From positions 620,001-684,000 of the forward strand of contig CABDVE010000001.1 in NCBI GenBank assembly GCA_901420285.1: DNA of 64,000 nt, given 5' to 3'. Below the pieces are notes generated by a model. The model ran no database searches. It saw only the letters and a program-made list of their open reading frames with translations, and was not told the DNA's origin. Shown here in pieces: positions 18,655-29,700 of this stretch. This stretch comes from Stutzerimonas stutzeri. Its GTDB lineage: Bacteria; Pseudomonadota; Gammaproteobacteria; Enterobacterales; Pasteurellaceae. Position numbers and translations under genes: made by a program. Each line of letters starts with the position of its first letter. Positions within the stretch are counted from its first letter, which is position 1.

Positions 18655-18799
18655 TTTCGGTACTACATAGCAAATGCACAAAACCATCCGAGTAAAGTGC
18701 GAGTTAGCCTCCTAAAACAGCACCGCATTGAAATTCGTTCCAATGCGGTGCTGTTTTAGGATCTCATTTTAGCTTTGTGTAATTGCTACATAATTTTGA
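18655..18799. repeat. Composite palindromic repeat, copy 2
   Basis: About 145 bases. The left 'A' end has CTACATAGCAAATGCACAAA and the right end has GCTACATAATT. The inner hairpin has perfect 20-base arms, CCTAAAACAGCACCGCATTG at 18711-18730 and its complement at 18741-18760, with a ten-base loop. It fills the gap between the DASS transporter and rraA. Confidence 0.78.
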
Positions 18800-18838
18800 T
18801 AAAAGGCGCAGTTGTTTCTAATCGCACTTTTGAATTGC

Positions 18839-19339
18839 TTACTCTTTATCAAAATTTTCTAAATCCAGAGGTTCTTGGGAAAGAATAATGCCGGTGAGAT
18901 CCGCATAAATATAGTCTTCCGGGAAAAATGTCACGCCGCCGAAATTAACCGGAATATCGCTTTCGCCGATATTGTTTTCATCAGCGCTCACCGGAATCGG
19001 CGCAAGAGCGTGAATACCGAGATTAATATTTTCAAGCTGTTGAATTTGGCGTACCGCACCGTAAACAATAATACCTTCCCAGCCGTTATCCGCCGCAAGT
19101 TGCGCTAATTCCGCATCTATCAAACCACGGCGAACCGCACCGCCGCCGTCGACCACAAGCACGCGTCCCTTACCGTTTTCTTCCAATACTTCAGCGATTA
19201 AGCCATTATTTTCAAAGCATTTAATGGTGGTGACTTTACCGTAAAACGTGTTTACGCCGCCGAAACTTGAAAAAATAGGCTCCACCACATCCACTTGATC
19301 CGCATAAAGATCACAAAGTTCCGAAGTATCGATAAACAT
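18839..19339 (-). CDS. rraA: Ribonuclease E activity regulator RraA
   Basis: A 166-residue trimeric protein that binds the C-terminal part of RNase E and dampens mRNA decay. It starts [21 protein letters not shown] and contains [19 protein letters not shown] and [13 protein letters not shown], all typical. It was once misnamed MenG because, as here, it follows menA. RNase E itself is encoded at 56 kb with a full C-terminal tail. Confidence 0.95.
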   Translation of the reverse strand: MFIDTSELCDLYADQVDVVEPIFSSFGGVNTFYGKVTTIKCFENNGLIAEVLEENGKGRVLVVDGGGAVRRGLIDAELAQLAADNGWEGIIVYGAVRQIQQLENINLGIHALAPIPVSADENNIGESDIPVNFGGVTFFPEDYIYADLTGIILSQEPLDLENFDKE

Positions 19340-19390
19340 AAATTTTCCCCAGTTTGTTCAGAAATTTAACTCAGATTAGTATAAGCCGAT

Positions 19391-20302
19391 TTAGCCGATA
19401 AGCAAGCCTAAACTAAATAACATATTGATTAATAACGAAATCATCGACATTTGTGCAAGCATCGGACGCAATGCGTTTGGCGTTTTGCTGCGGTATACAA
19501 AAATCGCGTGTTTGGCGAGTAACGGTAATGCAAGCACAAATAAATAATTCATCCATGAAGTGGCCGTGGTCAGCGTAAAAATTAAATAACATAAAGCTGC
19601 AACCGTTAATAAAATACAATGATACACACGCCCTTTATGCGAACCTAAACGTACCGCTAACGTGTTTTTACCGGCTTGGGCGTCTTGTTCGATATCTCGT
19701 AAGTTGTTGATATTTAGCACCGCACTGGCGAGTAATCCGGAGCCGATAGCGGGCAGAATAATGTAGCCGTCAATACTGTGGGTTTGTAGATAATAAGTGC
19801 CGCCCACGCCGAGTAAGCCGAAAAACATGAGAACGGAAATATCGCCCAGCCCCATATAACCGTAAGGTTTTGCGCCGACGGTATAAGTAATGGCGGCAAT
19901 AATGGCTAAAATACCCAATCCGGCAAAGGCCAATAAATCCGAAAGATTTTCATAGGCGATGCTGATTAAAAAGCTGCCGGAAAGAAAGCTGGCAATGACC
20001 ATAAAAATCAATCCCCATTTCAGCTCTTGCGCGGAAATGGCACCTTTTTGAATGCCGCGTAACGGTCCAATGCGGTCCTCTGTGTCGCTACCTTTTTGGT
20101 GATCGCCGTAGTCGTTGGCAAAGTTGGAAAGCACTTGTAATAAAATCGTAGTAAGTAAACAAAACGCCATGACCGGGCTGTTAAATCCTTGCGGATTCGC
20201 CCAATAGCCCAATGCCGAGCCGGTAAAAATCGAGGCTAAGGCTAACGGCAAGGTTTTCGGACGAGCAGTTTCCCACCACATTTTCAATTTTTCATTTGTC
20301 AT
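19391..20302 (-). CDS. menA: 1,4-dihydroxy-2-naphthoate polyprenyltransferase MenA
   Basis: A 303-residue membrane enzyme of the UbiA superfamily that attaches the isoprenoid chain in menaquinone synthesis. It has about nine hydrophobic segments, the Asp-rich NFANDYGDHQKGSDTEDR motif (about residues 62-79) and a second acidic motif NINNLRDIEQDAQAGK. It starts MTNEKLKMWWETARPKTLPLA. rraA follows on the same strand, so both may be cotranscribed. Confidence 0.95.
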   Translation of the reverse strand: MTNEKLKMWWETARPKTLPLALASIFTGSALGYWANPQGFNSPVMAFCLLTTILLQVLSNFANDYGDHQKGSDTEDRIGPLRGIQKGAISAQELKWGLIFMVIASFLSGSFLISIAYENLSDLLAFAGLGILAIIAAITYTVGAKPYGYMGLGDISVLMFFGLLGVGGTYYLQTHSIDGYIILPAIGSGLLASAVLNINNLRDIEQDAQAGKNTLAVRLGSHKGRVYHCILLTVAALCYLIFTLTTATSWMNYLFVLALPLLAKHAIFVYRSKTPNALRPMLAQMSMISLLINMLFSLGLLIG

Positions 20303-20363
20303 TTTTTTTGACCGTACTTTTGATTACAATAAGTCGCGCATTTTACACTGAAACGCCCCGTTT

Positions 20364-21089
20364 ATGAATGATTTAACCTTATCGCCTATCGGCCTTATCC
20401 ACACGCCTTACAAAGAAAAATTTTCTGTACCGCGCCAACCTAACTTAGTGCAAGACGGCGTCGGTATTGTCGAATTATTGCCGCCTTATAATTCGCCTGA
20501 AGCCGTGCGCGGTTTGGAACAATTTAGTCATCTTTGGCTGATTTTCCATTTTGATCACATTCAACCGGGAAAATGGCAAGCGACGGTGCGTCCGCCGCGT
20601 TTAGGCGGTAATCAACGAGTCGGTGTGTTCGCCTCGCGTGCCACTCATCGCCCTAATCCGCTCGGCTTGTCAAAGGTGGAATTACGCCAAGTAGAATGCA
20701 TCAATGGCAAAGTGTTTTTGCATTTGGGTGCTGTGGATTTGGTGGATGGCACGCCGATTTTTGATATTAAACCGTACATTGCCTACGCCGACAGCGAACC
20801 TGCTGCGCAGTCCGGTTTCGCACAAGAAAAACCGGCGGCAAAATTGAACGTCAGTTTTACTGAACCTGCCTTCAATGCGGTGCTGAAATACGAAGTCAAA
20901 CGACCGCACTTAGCCCGTTTTATTCGCCAAGTCATTGAGCAAGATCCGCGTCCTGCCTATCAACAAGGCAAACCGAGCGAGCGGATTTACGGCATCAGTT
21001 TATATGAATTTAACGTGAAATGGCGGATTAAAGCCGGCACCGTGGATATGGTGGAAGTGTTGGAAATTGAAAAACATAAGGCAAGATGA
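20364..21089 (+). CDS. trmO: tRNA-Thr adenosine-37 N6-methyltransferase TrmO
   Basis: A 241-residue TsaA/YaeB family protein that methylates t6A37 in tRNA-Thr(GGU). The start [20 protein letters not shown] and the motif [20 protein letters not shown] are diagnostic; [15 protein letters not shown] follows. Divergent from menA with a 61-base gap. An exact repeat motif (20873-20883) encodes Asn-Ala-Val-Leu in the less conserved C-terminal domain. Confidence 0.94.
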   Translation: MNDLTLSPIGLIHTPYKEKFSVPRQPNLVQDGVGIVELLPPYNSPEAVRGLEQFSHLWLIFHFDHIQPGKWQATVRPPRLGGNQRVGVFASRATHRPNPLGLSKVELRQVECINGKVFLHLGAVDLVDGTPIFDIKPYIAYADSEPAAQSGFAQEKPAAKLNVSFTEPAFNAVLKYEVKRPHLARFIRQVIEQDPRPAYQQGKPSERIYGISLYEFNVKWRIKAGTVDMVEVLEIEKHKAR

Positions 21090-21138
21090 GCTTGCCTTTG
21101 GTATGAAAAAACGGCCGGTTTCAACAGGCTTTTTTTAA

Positions 21139-22188
21139 TTAATCCTGCGGCAATGCATTTACCACTGCTTTCACTAAAGTTGCTAACGGAATAGCGAAAA
21201 ATACTCCCCAGAACCCCCATAACCCGCCGAAGATAAGAACCGAAATGATGATAATCAACGGATGTAAATTGACTGCTTCGGAGAACAAATAAGGCACCAG
21301 AAGGTTGCCGTCTAACAATTGACTGATCGCAAAGGCGATAATGATGTACCAAAATGTCGGACTAATGCCGAACTGGAACAGCGCCACCAAGGCGACAGGT
21401 ATCGTCACCAGCACCGCACCGATGTATGGCACCAATACAGAGAGCCCTACGGCAAAGGCTAATAAAAGTGGGTAATTCAAGCCGAAAATAAGGAAAATTA
21501 AGTAGGTGACGAGCGTCACAATCAAAATTTCCAATAATTTACCGTGAATATAATTGGAAATTTGTTGTTGCATTTCCGTCCACACTTTAAAGGCAAGATT
21601 CCGGTTGCGCGGCAGAAAACGGCTTACGCCTTGTAAAAGCTCGCGTTTGTCTTTGAGCATAAAGAACATCATCAATGGTACGAGAAACGCGTAAATGCCC
21701 AATGAAACCAAGTTCATAATGGAGGCAAGGGACAGTTTCACGGCTGATTCGCCGAAACCTAAAATTTTTGCCCGAGCGGCGTTGAAAAAGGCATCGATCA
21801 TCGAATAATCAATCAGTTCAGGATAATGTTCAGGCAAGTCAAGTAACCATTCGTTGAGTTTGTTAAACATCGCCGGCAGGTCGCTAAGCAAGGAAACGGT
21901 TTGGTTCCATAACATCGGTACTAAAACCAGGAAAAAAACCGTCGCTACGCCGATAAAACTACCAAATACTATGATTGTGGCGAGTAGGCGTGGCAGTTTA
22001 ATTTTGCTATCTAAAAAATGAATCGGTATTTCTAGCAAATAGGCTAACACGATGGCGATCAGTAAAGGTGCGATAAGATCGCCGAAAAAATAAATGGCGA
22101 TAAAACCGAACAGCAAAATCGCCAGTAATCCCATTGCTTGCGGATCGCCTAATCGGCGTACATACCAGCTTCTTAACATATCTAACAT
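21139..22188 (-). CDS. perM: AI-2E family transporter PerM
   Basis: A 349-residue membrane protein of the AI-2E/PerM superfamily, with about seven or eight hydrophobic segments and the conserved C-terminal pattern [41 protein letters not shown], and [22 protein letters not shown]. coli PerM (YfgO) is encoded next to yfgD, as here. Function is unresolved: some relatives are Na+/H+ antiporters or quorum-signal exporters. A TTG-started form (22194) is possible, but AGGA suits the ATG at 22188. Confidence 0.9.
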   Translation of the reverse strand: MLDMLRSWYVRRLGDPQAMGLLAILLFGFIAIYFFGDLIAPLLIAIVLAYLLEIPIHFLDSKIKLPRLLATIIVFGSFIGVATVFFLVLVPMLWNQTVSLLSDLPAMFNKLNEWLLDLPEHYPELIDYSMIDAFFNAARAKILGFGESAVKLSLASIMNLVSLGIYAFLVPLMMFFMLKDKRELLQGVSRFLPRNRNLAFKVWTEMQQQISNYIHGKLLEILIVTLVTYLIFLIFGLNYPLLLAFAVGLSVLVPYIGAVLVTIPVALVALFQFGISPTFWYIIIAFAISQLLDGNLLVPYLFSEAVNLHPLIIIISVLIFGGLWGFWGVFFAIPLATLVKAVVNALPQD

Positions 22189-22266
22189 AATCAAATCCTA
22201 AATGAGCGTTTTGCGCCATTATAAGTTAAAATCTGGCCCGGTTATAGCTAACAAAAGGGAAATTCT

Positions 22267-22617
22267 ATGTCCGTTATTATTTATCATAATCCGCGCTGTT
22301 CAAAAAGTCGTGAAACCTTGGCGTTGTTAGAAATGCGAGGCGTTCGGCCAACGATCGAACTTTATTTGCAAAAACATTATTCCGTAGCCGAATTACAAGA
22401 TTTAGCTAAAAAGTTGGGCATTACCGAGGTGCGTCAAATGATGCGCGTAAAAGACGATTTATATCAATCGTTGAATTTATCTGATCCTACACTTAGCAAT
22501 GCGGATTTGTTAAATGCGATCAGCGAAAATTCCGCCTTATTGGAACGGCCGATTGTGGTGAATGGCGACAAAGCTAAAATCGGTCGACCGCCGGAATCCG
22601 TGCTGACGATTTTGTAA
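22267..22617 (+). CDS. yfgD: ArsC-family reductase YfgD
   Basis: A 116-residue thioredoxin-like protein of the ArsC (glutaredoxin-coupled) family. It begins IIYHNPRCSKSRETLALLE with the catalytic Cys, and ends with RPIVVNGDKAKIGRPPESVL. No arsenic-resistance genes are nearby; its neighbour is perM, so it is the chromosomal YfgD type whose physiological substrate is not established. A terminator follows the stop and overlaps the next promoter. Confidence 0.88.
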   Translation: MSVIIYHNPRCSKSRETLALLEMRGVRPTIELYLQKHYSVAELQDLAKKLGITEVRQMMRVKDDLYQSLNLSDPTLSNADLLNAISENSALLERPIVVNGDKAKIGRPPESVLTIL

Positions 22618-22639
22618 TTTTAACGTTTACGCGTATAAT
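22612..22639 (+). promoter_or_regulatory. Promoter of arfA
   Basis: TTGTAA at 22612-22617 (overlapping the yfgD stop) and TATAAT at 22634-22639, 16-base spacer. Transcription should begin around 22646, at the first base of the hairpin that also ends the yfgD transcript. Confidence 0.6.
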
Positions 22640-22645
22640 ACGCCC

Positions 22646-22673
22646 GCCGTGAAAATCCCTTCACGGCTTTTTT
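22646..22673 (+). terminator. Terminator of yfgD and likely 5' hairpin of the arfA transcript
   Basis: GCCGTGAA and TTCACGGC arms with a six-base loop and six T. It ends one base before the arfA ribosome site GAGGA. Confidence 0.8.
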
Positions 22674-22684
22674 GAGGAAAAAGA

Positions 22685-22930
22685 ATGACCAAAAAAACAA
22701 AAAGCGCGGTTGAAAACCAGCCTGTCTATCTGCACACGCGCGGTGTGGTGAAGGATAATGCAATTATGGCACTGCTGCACGATAAATTATTCCGTCAACG
22801 TGTGGAGACAAAACGTAAAGGTAAAGGCAGTTACCAACGAAAAGCAAAACATATAGGGAAATTTTTTGAAAAGCCCGATTATAAATTTTTTGATTACAGA
22901 AACTTTATAATCGGGTTTTTCTTAAAGTAA
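22685..22930 (+). CDS. arfA: Alternative ribosome-rescue factor A, ArfA
   Basis: An 81-codon frame matching ArfA, which recruits RF2 to ribosomes stalled on non-stop mRNA when trans-translation fails. Conserved core: [19 protein letters not shown] (about residues 24-42) and [13 protein letters not shown] strong intrinsic terminator (22874-22920) lies inside the frame before the stop codon. Most transcripts should therefore lack a stop, so that tmRNA tags the product while it works and active ArfA appears only when tmRNA is overloaded. This fail-safe design is established for ArfA in gammaproteobacteria. The active protein probably ends near residue 63-75, not at the stop. Confidence 0.93.
   Translation: MTKKTKSAVENQPVYLHTRGVVKDNAIMALLHDKLFRQRVETKRKGKGSYQRKAKHIGKFFEKPDYKFFDYRNFIIGFFLK
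22874..22921 (+). terminator. Terminator inside the arfA reading frame
   Basis: Perfect 12-base arms CCCGATTATAAA (22874-22885) and TTTATAATCGGG (22904-22915), then five T. It ends about nine bases before the arfA stop codon, producing a non-stop mRNA. Confidence 0.92.
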
Positions 22931-22951
22931 AAAAGCGGTAAGAGGTAGAAA

Positions 22952-23248
22952 ATGTCAAACAGAACTGAGATTTTATTTAACACCACGTGGAACGTACGCA
23001 TTAGCGATCCGGGCGAAGAGGGCGCGCGCAGTCATTTTTTTGAAACCGTTTATTTAACGCTCACTGCATATTTCGAAGAAAAAGGCATTCGTTACGAATT
23101 TGTGCGTCGCATAGAAAATGAGGTGAAAATTCAACGTTCGTTTACTGAATTAAACGAATTATTCAAATTTTTAGGTGATTATTTAGATGCTGTTTCTCTT
23201 GGTATGTTAGGCGTGAAAATCGGTAATCTAGGCGTGCAAGCCGAATAA
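22952..23248 (+). CDS. Uncharacterised 98-residue cytoplasmic protein
   Basis: I do not recognise this protein with certainty; it resembles the short Pasteurellaceae-restricted families of unknown function. It starts MSNRTEILFNTTWNVRISD and has no signal peptide, membrane segment or cysteine. Predicted character is alpha/beta with a long central helix (FETVYLTLTAYFEEKGIRYEFVRRIENEV) and a second helix (FTELNELFKFLGDYLDAVSLGMLGVKIGNLG). A weak ribosome site (AGAGG) precedes the ATG. It lies just after arfA, though the arfA terminator suggests separate expression. A classical uptake signal follows 17 bases after the stop. Confidence 0.7.
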   Translation: MSNRTEILFNTTWNVRISDPGEEGARSHFFETVYLTLTAYFEEKGIRYEFVRRIENEVKIQRSFTELNELFKFLGDYLDAVSLGMLGVKIGNLGVQAE

Positions 23249-23294
23249 GTTTTATTCAAAAAACAAGTGCGGTGAAAAGCAATAAGATTTTTGG

Positions 23295-23418
23295 AAATTA
23301 TGTTGTTGCGCAAAGCCGAAATGACCTCATAAAACAGCACCGCATTGGAGGCGACTTCAATGCGGTGCTGTTTGTGACTTCTACTTCACTCAGATGGTTT
23401 AGTGCGTTTGCTACATCC
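23295..23418. repeat. Composite palindromic repeat, copy 3
   Basis: About 124 bases between two convergent genes. The left end is AAATTATGTTGTTGCGCAAA; the right 'A' end is TTTGCTACATCC preceded by CACTCAGATGGTTTAGTGCG. The inner pair AAACAGCACCGCATTG (23332-23347) and CAATGCGGTGCTGTTT (23358-23373) forms a hairpin with 16-base perfect arms that may terminate both transcripts. Confidence 0.75.
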
Positions 23419-23452
23419 GAGGTTTTTAAGTGTGCTTTTTTAATTTGGAAAA

Positions 23453-24076
23453 TTACAGAATGTCTAATAATTCGACTTCAAATACCAACGGCGAAAACGG
23501 CGGAATTGAAGCGCCGGCGCCACGTTCGCCGTAAGCGAGCTCGTGCGGGATGGTGAGTTTCCATTTAGAGCCTACCGACATCATTTGTAAGGCTTCCACC
23601 CAACCGCGAATTACGCCGGTTACCGGAAATTCCGCCGGCTGGCCGCGCGCTACGGAACTATCGAAGGTGGTGCCATCCGGCAAGGTGCCGACGTAGTGTA
23701 CGCGAACCGTATCCGTTGCCGCCGGTTTGGCGCCGTTACCCTCAGTGATGATTTCGTATTGTAAACCGCTGTCAGTTACTTTTACGCCATCTTTTTTGGC
23801 ATTTTCCGCTAAGAAAGCTTTACCTGCTTCTTCAATTGCTTTGAATTGCGCTTGTTGCGCTTCCGCCGCTTGTTGTTGAAGTTGTTGTACGGAAAGCATT
23901 AACTCGTTGATTTCTAATGCCGGTTGATTGTGCTTTAAGGCGTCGGAAATGCCTTTCGCCACCGCTTCGACGGAAATATCCATTTGGCTGTCGAGTAGTT
24001 GTTGACCGATTTGTAAACCGATACCGTAACTGCCTTTTTCAGACAGACTTTCTAATTTCACCTGTTCAAAATTCAT
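23453..24076 (-). CDS. fklB: FKBP-type peptidyl-prolyl isomerase FklB
   Basis: A 207-residue FKBP22-like isomerase. The N-terminal dimerisation helix region (SLSEKGSYGIGLQIGQQLL) and Gln/Ala-rich linker helix (QQLQQQAAEAQQAQ) precede the FKBP domain, which has VRVHYVGTLPDGTTFDSS, FPVTGVIRGWVEALQMM and the active-site stretch LAYGERGAGASIPPFSPLVF. No signal peptide, so cytoplasmic. AAGGAAA precedes the start; it follows psd on the same strand with a 15-base gap, suggesting cotranscription. Confidence 0.95.
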   Translation of the reverse strand: MNFEQVKLESLSEKGSYGIGLQIGQQLLDSQMDISVEAVAKGISDALKHNQPALEINELMLSVQQLQQQAAEAQQAQFKAIEEAGKAFLAENAKKDGVKVTDSGLQYEIITEGNGAKPAATDTVRVHYVGTLPDGTTFDSSVARGQPAEFPVTGVIRGWVEALQMMSVGSKWKLTIPHELAYGERGAGASIPPFSPLVFEVELLDIL

Positions 24077-24091
24077 AATGTTTCCTTTTTG

Positions 24092-24967
24092 TTAAGAATT
24101 CGTTTTATAGGCCAAAATTTCGCCCACGCGCACTGGTTCGCCTACGCTCAAATGATCTGCCAACCGTACCCGGTTTGCTTGGAATAAATTAATCACCGTG
24201 GAACCGAGTTGGAACCAGCCCATTTCTTGACCTTTCGTTAATTTGATCACATTTTCGCCTTCATAGCTCCAAGTTTTCACTTCGTTATGACGTGGCGGAT
24301 TAATCACGCCCGCCCAAACGGTACCGATGCTAGCGGTAATGGTGGCGCCGACTAGGATTTGCACCATGGTGCCAAATTCGGTATCAAATACGCAGATCAC
24401 GCGCTCGTTACGCGCAAAGAGATTCGGTATGTGCTGTGCTAAAAACGGATTGACAGAGAATAAATCACCCGGCACGTAAATCATTTTGCGCAATGTGCCG
24501 TCGCACGGCATATGTACGCGATGATAATCGCGCGGCGAAAGATAAGTGGTGATAAATTCGCCGTTTTTAAATGTTTCCGTTAATTCTTTATCTTCCGCCA
24601 ATAAATCTTCCAAGCGGAAAAAATGGCCTTTGGCTTGCAATAAACGATTGTCGTCAATAGCACCGCATTGACTGACGCAACCGTCGGCAGGTAGGCTCAA
24701 TGCGGTGCTATTTTGGTTGATTGGACGGGCACTTTGTTTCAACGGGCGAATAAAAAATTCGTTGAAGCTGGCGTAATCGCTGAATTGTTCTTTTTGCGCA
24801 ATGCTCATATCAATATTGTATTTTTTCGCAAAGACTTTAATTGCAAAATGCGTCACAGCGCCCCACTGTTGTTTAGCGAACCAGCCGGCAAGGCGAGTTA
24901 AATAAAGCTGCGGCATCGCATATTGAAACGCAACTTTCAGGCGTTGCCAGTAAGAAATGGCGTTCAT
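24092..24967 (-). CDS. psd: Phosphatidylserine decarboxylase proenzyme Psd
   Basis: Makes phosphatidylethanolamine from phosphatidylserine at the inner membrane. The proenzyme cleaves itself at the LGST motif (GWFQLGSTVINLF) to form the pyruvoyl group. Other landmarks are FNEFFIRPLK, LPADG, TYLSPRDYHRVHMPCDG and DTEFGTMVQILVGA. An upstream in-frame ATG (25051) would add 28 residues, but GAGGA before the ATG at 24967 and the family start support the shorter 291-residue form. A perfect inverted pair of the repeat motif (24656-24712) brackets the conserved PADG codons, encoding Ser-Thr-Ala-Leu on one side and Gln-Cys-Gly-Ala on the other. Confidence 0.96.
   Translation of the reverse strand: MNAISYWQRLKVAFQYAMPQLYLTRLAGWFAKQQWGAVTHFAIKVFAKKYNIDMSIAQKEQFSDYASFNEFFIRPLKQSARPINQNSTALSLPADGCVSQCGAIDDNRLLQAKGHFFRLEDLLAEDKELTETFKNGEFITTYLSPRDYHRVHMPCDGTLRKMIYVPGDLFSVNPFLAQHIPNLFARNERVICVFDTEFGTMVQILVGATITASIGTVWAGVINPPRHNEVKTWSYEGENVIKLTKGQEMGWFQLGSTVINLFQANRVRLADHLSVGEPVRVGEILAYKTNS
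24656..24712. repeat. Inverted motif pair inside psd
   Basis: AATAGCACCGCATTGA (24656-24671) and TCAATGCGGTGCTATT (24697-24712), perfect 16-base arms with a 25-base loop, wholly within the coding sequence of an essential enzyme. Confidence 0.85.
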
Positions 24968-25163
24968 ATTTGTTTTCCTCATAAAAAATGAGGCGTGATT
25001 ATAGCAATTTTTGCCGTTCTTCCAACTCTTAAATTTCCGGATGGAAATCATCGCGGTTTTTGTTTAAGTACGGAAAATAATCGCCTCTTAGTATTGTTCA
25101 ACGAAGCCAAAAAGAGTATATTCAGCGCCAAATTTTTCCATTTTTTATAGAACGGAGTTTATT

Positions 25164-25400
25164 ATGTTTGGTTTATCCCCGGCGCAAATGATTATTTTAT
25201 TAGTGGTGATTTTATTGGTTTTCGGTACAAAAAAATTGAGAAATGCCGGTTCTGATTTGGGTGCTGCAGTAAAAGGCTTCAAAAAAGCAATGAAAGATGA
25301 CGAATCTCAAGTTAAAGATGCGGAATTTAAGTCCATTAACGATGGCGCCGCGAATACCGCAAAAACCGAGACCACCGCTAAAGAGAAAGAACAGGCTTAA
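25164..25400 (+). CDS. tatA: Sec-independent translocase component TatA
   Basis: A 78-residue single-span protein. The N-terminal hydrophobic helix ([17 protein letters not shown]), the FG hinge, and the amphipathic helix [20 protein letters not shown] are typical of TatA, which forms the protein-conducting element of the twin-arginine system. A charged soluble tail follows. GGAG precedes the ATG. First gene of tatABC. Confidence 0.96.
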   Translation: MFGLSPAQMIILLVVILLVFGTKKLRNAGSDLGAAVKGFKKAMKDDESQVKDAEFKSINDGAANTAKTETTAKEKEQA

Positions 25401-25403
25401 TCC

Positions 25404-25970
25404 GTGTTTGATATTGGTTTTTCCGAACTGGTTTTATTAATGCTGGTGGGCTTGGTCGTGCTAGGGCCGAAACGTTTGCCGATAGCCATTCGCACCGTAA
25501 TGGGCTGGGTGAAAACCATTCGTGGTTTAGCGGCAAATGTGCAAAACGAACTAAAACAAGAATTGAAACTGCAAGAATTGCAGGACAGCATTAAAAAAGC
25601 GGAAGCGTTAAATTTGCAGACCCTTTCACCTGAATTGAACAAAACCGTGGAAGAGTTAAAAGCACAAGCAGACAAAATGCGTGCGGAATTGGAAGCAAAG
25701 GCAGCCGAAGCCGGTACCACGGTAGAAGAGCAGATTAAAGAAATTAAAAGCACGGCCGAAAATGCCGCTAGTTCTGCGAATTTGACGGAATGTGAAAGCA
25801 TACAAACGCAACCAAAATCGGTTGAAAAAGGGACGGAAGCCTCAGATCTCACCGCATTGGAAGCCCATGAACAGGCAGAACTCACCGAGCGTTTGTCCGA
25901 TTATTATCCGCCGGATGAAACAGAAGTAGCGCTGGCGCCTAAGCCGCAATCGAAAGAATCCCAATCATAG
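25404..25970 (+). CDS. tatB: Sec-independent translocase component TatB
   Basis: A 188-residue protein starting with GTG, three bases after tatA. It begins [21 protein letters not shown] with the conserved Glu8 and [11 protein letters not shown] amphipathic helix, then a long charged, coiled-coil-prone tail. TatB with TatC forms the receptor for twin-arginine signal peptides. The tail contains a near copy of the repeat motif (TCACCGCATTGGAA near 25850) encoding Thr-Ala-Leu-Glu. Confidence 0.96.
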   Translation: MFDIGFSELVLLMLVGLVVLGPKRLPIAIRTVMGWVKTIRGLAANVQNELKQELKLQELQDSIKKAEALNLQTLSPELNKTVEELKAQADKMRAELEAKAAEAGTTVEEQIKEIKSTAENAASSANLTECESIQTQPKSVEKGTEASDLTALEAHEQAELTERLSDYYPPDETEVALAPKPQSKESQS

Positions 25971-25979
25971 CGAGTGTTT

Positions 25980-26759
25980 ATGAGTACCGTGGATGAATCC
26001 CAACCTCTTATTAGCCACCTTGTCGAGTTAAGAAATCGTCTGTTGCGCTGCGTGATTTGCGTACTATTGGTGTTTGTCGCCTTGGTGTATTTTTCTAACG
26101 ATATTTATCATTTTGTTGCCGCGCCGCTGATGACGGTAATGCCGAAAGGCGCGACCATGATCGCAACGAATATTCAAACGCCGTTTTTCACACCGATTAA
26201 ACTCACGGCTATCGTAGCGGTGTTTATTGCCGTGCCTTATTTGCTTTATCAAATTTGGGGGTTTGTGGCGCCGGCACTATATCAGCACGAAAAGCGCATG
26301 ATTTATCCGTTGCTGTTTTCCAGTACGATTCTGTTTTATTGCGGTGTCGCCTTCGCTTATTACGTAGTGTTTCCATTCGTATTCGGGTTTTTTACTCAAA
26401 CCGCACCGGAAGGCGTGGCGATCGCGACGGATATCAGTAGTTATTTAGATTTTGCCTTGGCCTTATTTCTTGCTTTCGGCGTCTGTTTTGAAGTGCCAAT
26501 TGCTATTATTTTGCTTTGTTGGACGGGCGTCACAACGGTGAAATCCCTTTCCGAAAAACGTCCTTACATTATTGTCGCCGCATTTTTTATCGGGATGATT
26601 TTGACTCCACCTGACATTTTTTCACAAACCTTACTCGCCGTACCAATGTGCTTGTTATTTGAGCTAGGTTTGCTTGTCGCACGATTTTATCAACCTAAAG
26701 AAGATGAAGCAGAAGTGCCGGCTGCCGAATCTTCTGAAGGTGACAATAAGCCGGAATAG
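25980..26759 (+). CDS. tatC: Sec-independent translocase component TatC
   Basis: A 259-residue protein with six transmembrane segments, the core receptor of the twin-arginine pathway. The N-terminal [13 protein letters not shown] with the conserved Glu, the [15 protein letters not shown] stretch and the [17 protein letters not shown] segment with its membrane Glu are intact. A GTG two codons upstream (25974) is in frame, but homologues begin MSxVDESQPL, matching the ATG at 25980. The stop of tatB lies 10 bases upstream. Confidence 0.96.
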   Translation: MSTVDESQPLISHLVELRNRLLRCVICVLLVFVALVYFSNDIYHFVAAPLMTVMPKGATMIATNIQTPFFTPIKLTAIVAVFIAVPYLLYQIWGFVAPALYQHEKRMIYPLLFSSTILFYCGVAFAYYVVFPFVFGFFTQTAPEGVAIATDISSYLDFALALFLAFGVCFEVPIAIILLCWTGVTTVKSLSEKRPYIIVAAFFIGMILTPPDIFSQTLLAVPMCLLFELGLLVARFYQPKEDEAEVPAAESSEGDNKPE

Positions 26760-26768
26760 TAAACAATC

Positions 26769-26805
26769 AACCGATTAGGGCGCCGCCCCTTTCTCGTTAT
26801 CGGTT
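26769..26805 (+). terminator. Possible terminator of the tat operon
   Basis: Nested arms AACCGAT / ATCGGTT around GGGCG-CC-GCCC, with only a short T-run. A single repeat motif (26817-26827) follows. Confidence 0.4.
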
Positions 26806-26816
26806 TGGGCGCATTT

Positions 26817-26827
26817 CAATGCGGTGC
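26817..26827 (-). repeat. Single repeat motif between tatC and hemB
   Basis: CAATGCGGTGC, continuing TGTTTCG as in the 'GCTGTTT' flank of the paired copies. Confidence 0.6.
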
Positions 26828-26872
26828 TGTTTCGCCATTTCAACATACAGAAATTGCTAAATATTGAGATAG

Positions 26873-27913
<1,041 letters not shown>

Positions 27914-27952
27914 TTTCCCTTCTTAGTTATCAAAATTAGATTTTATATATTA

Positions 27953-27987
27953 AAAACGAGAAAATATTAAATATTTCCTCGTTTTTT
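27953..27987 (+). terminator. Intrinsic terminator of hemB
   Basis: AAAACGAG and CTCGTTTT outer arms with AAATAT / ATATTT inside, then a T-run. Confidence 0.8.
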
Positions 27988-28084
27988 CTTATTTCTTTAA
28001 TCTTTAGATAATAAAACCGTTGTAATCTTAATTTGAGCGTTGCATATTGTTTCCACTCCGTTTACAGACGGCGCTTCACAATAA

Positions 28085-29476
<1,392 letters not shown>

Positions 29477-29493
29477 ACGTTAAAAAATTTGTC

Positions 29494-29528
29494 AAAACGG
29501 CCTTATTTTTTAGAGTAAGGCTGTTTTT
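29494..29528 (+). terminator. Intrinsic terminator of gdhA
   Basis: AAAACGGCCTTA and TAAGGCTGTTTT arms with one G-T pair, followed by a T-run. Confidence 0.8.
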
Positions 29529-29564
29529 ATTTTGTCTTTTATATTTCTAAAAGTCGGTTTTAAC

Positions 29565-29592
29565 TTGCCTTTTTGTTCAAAAGGTGTAGAAT
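29565..29592 (+). promoter_or_regulatory. Promoter of the rpsP-rimM-trmD-rplS operon
   Basis: TTGCCT at 29565-29570 and TAGAAT at 29587-29592, 16-base spacer, giving a leader of about 100 bases before rpsP. Confidence 0.55.
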
Positions 29593-29700
29593 TTTCGCGC
29601 TTTTTGTCTATATATACAGAGAAAAAAGTAAGTTTAACTCTCATTTAACTTTCGATATTTGAGGGTTTTCTTTTTGTAATCAAATTATTAGAGGAAGGTT

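Noticed and set aside
22267..22617. Arsenic resistance operon
   Set aside because: Only an ArsC-like YfgD is present, in the usual perM context; no arsB, arsR or arsA is nearby.
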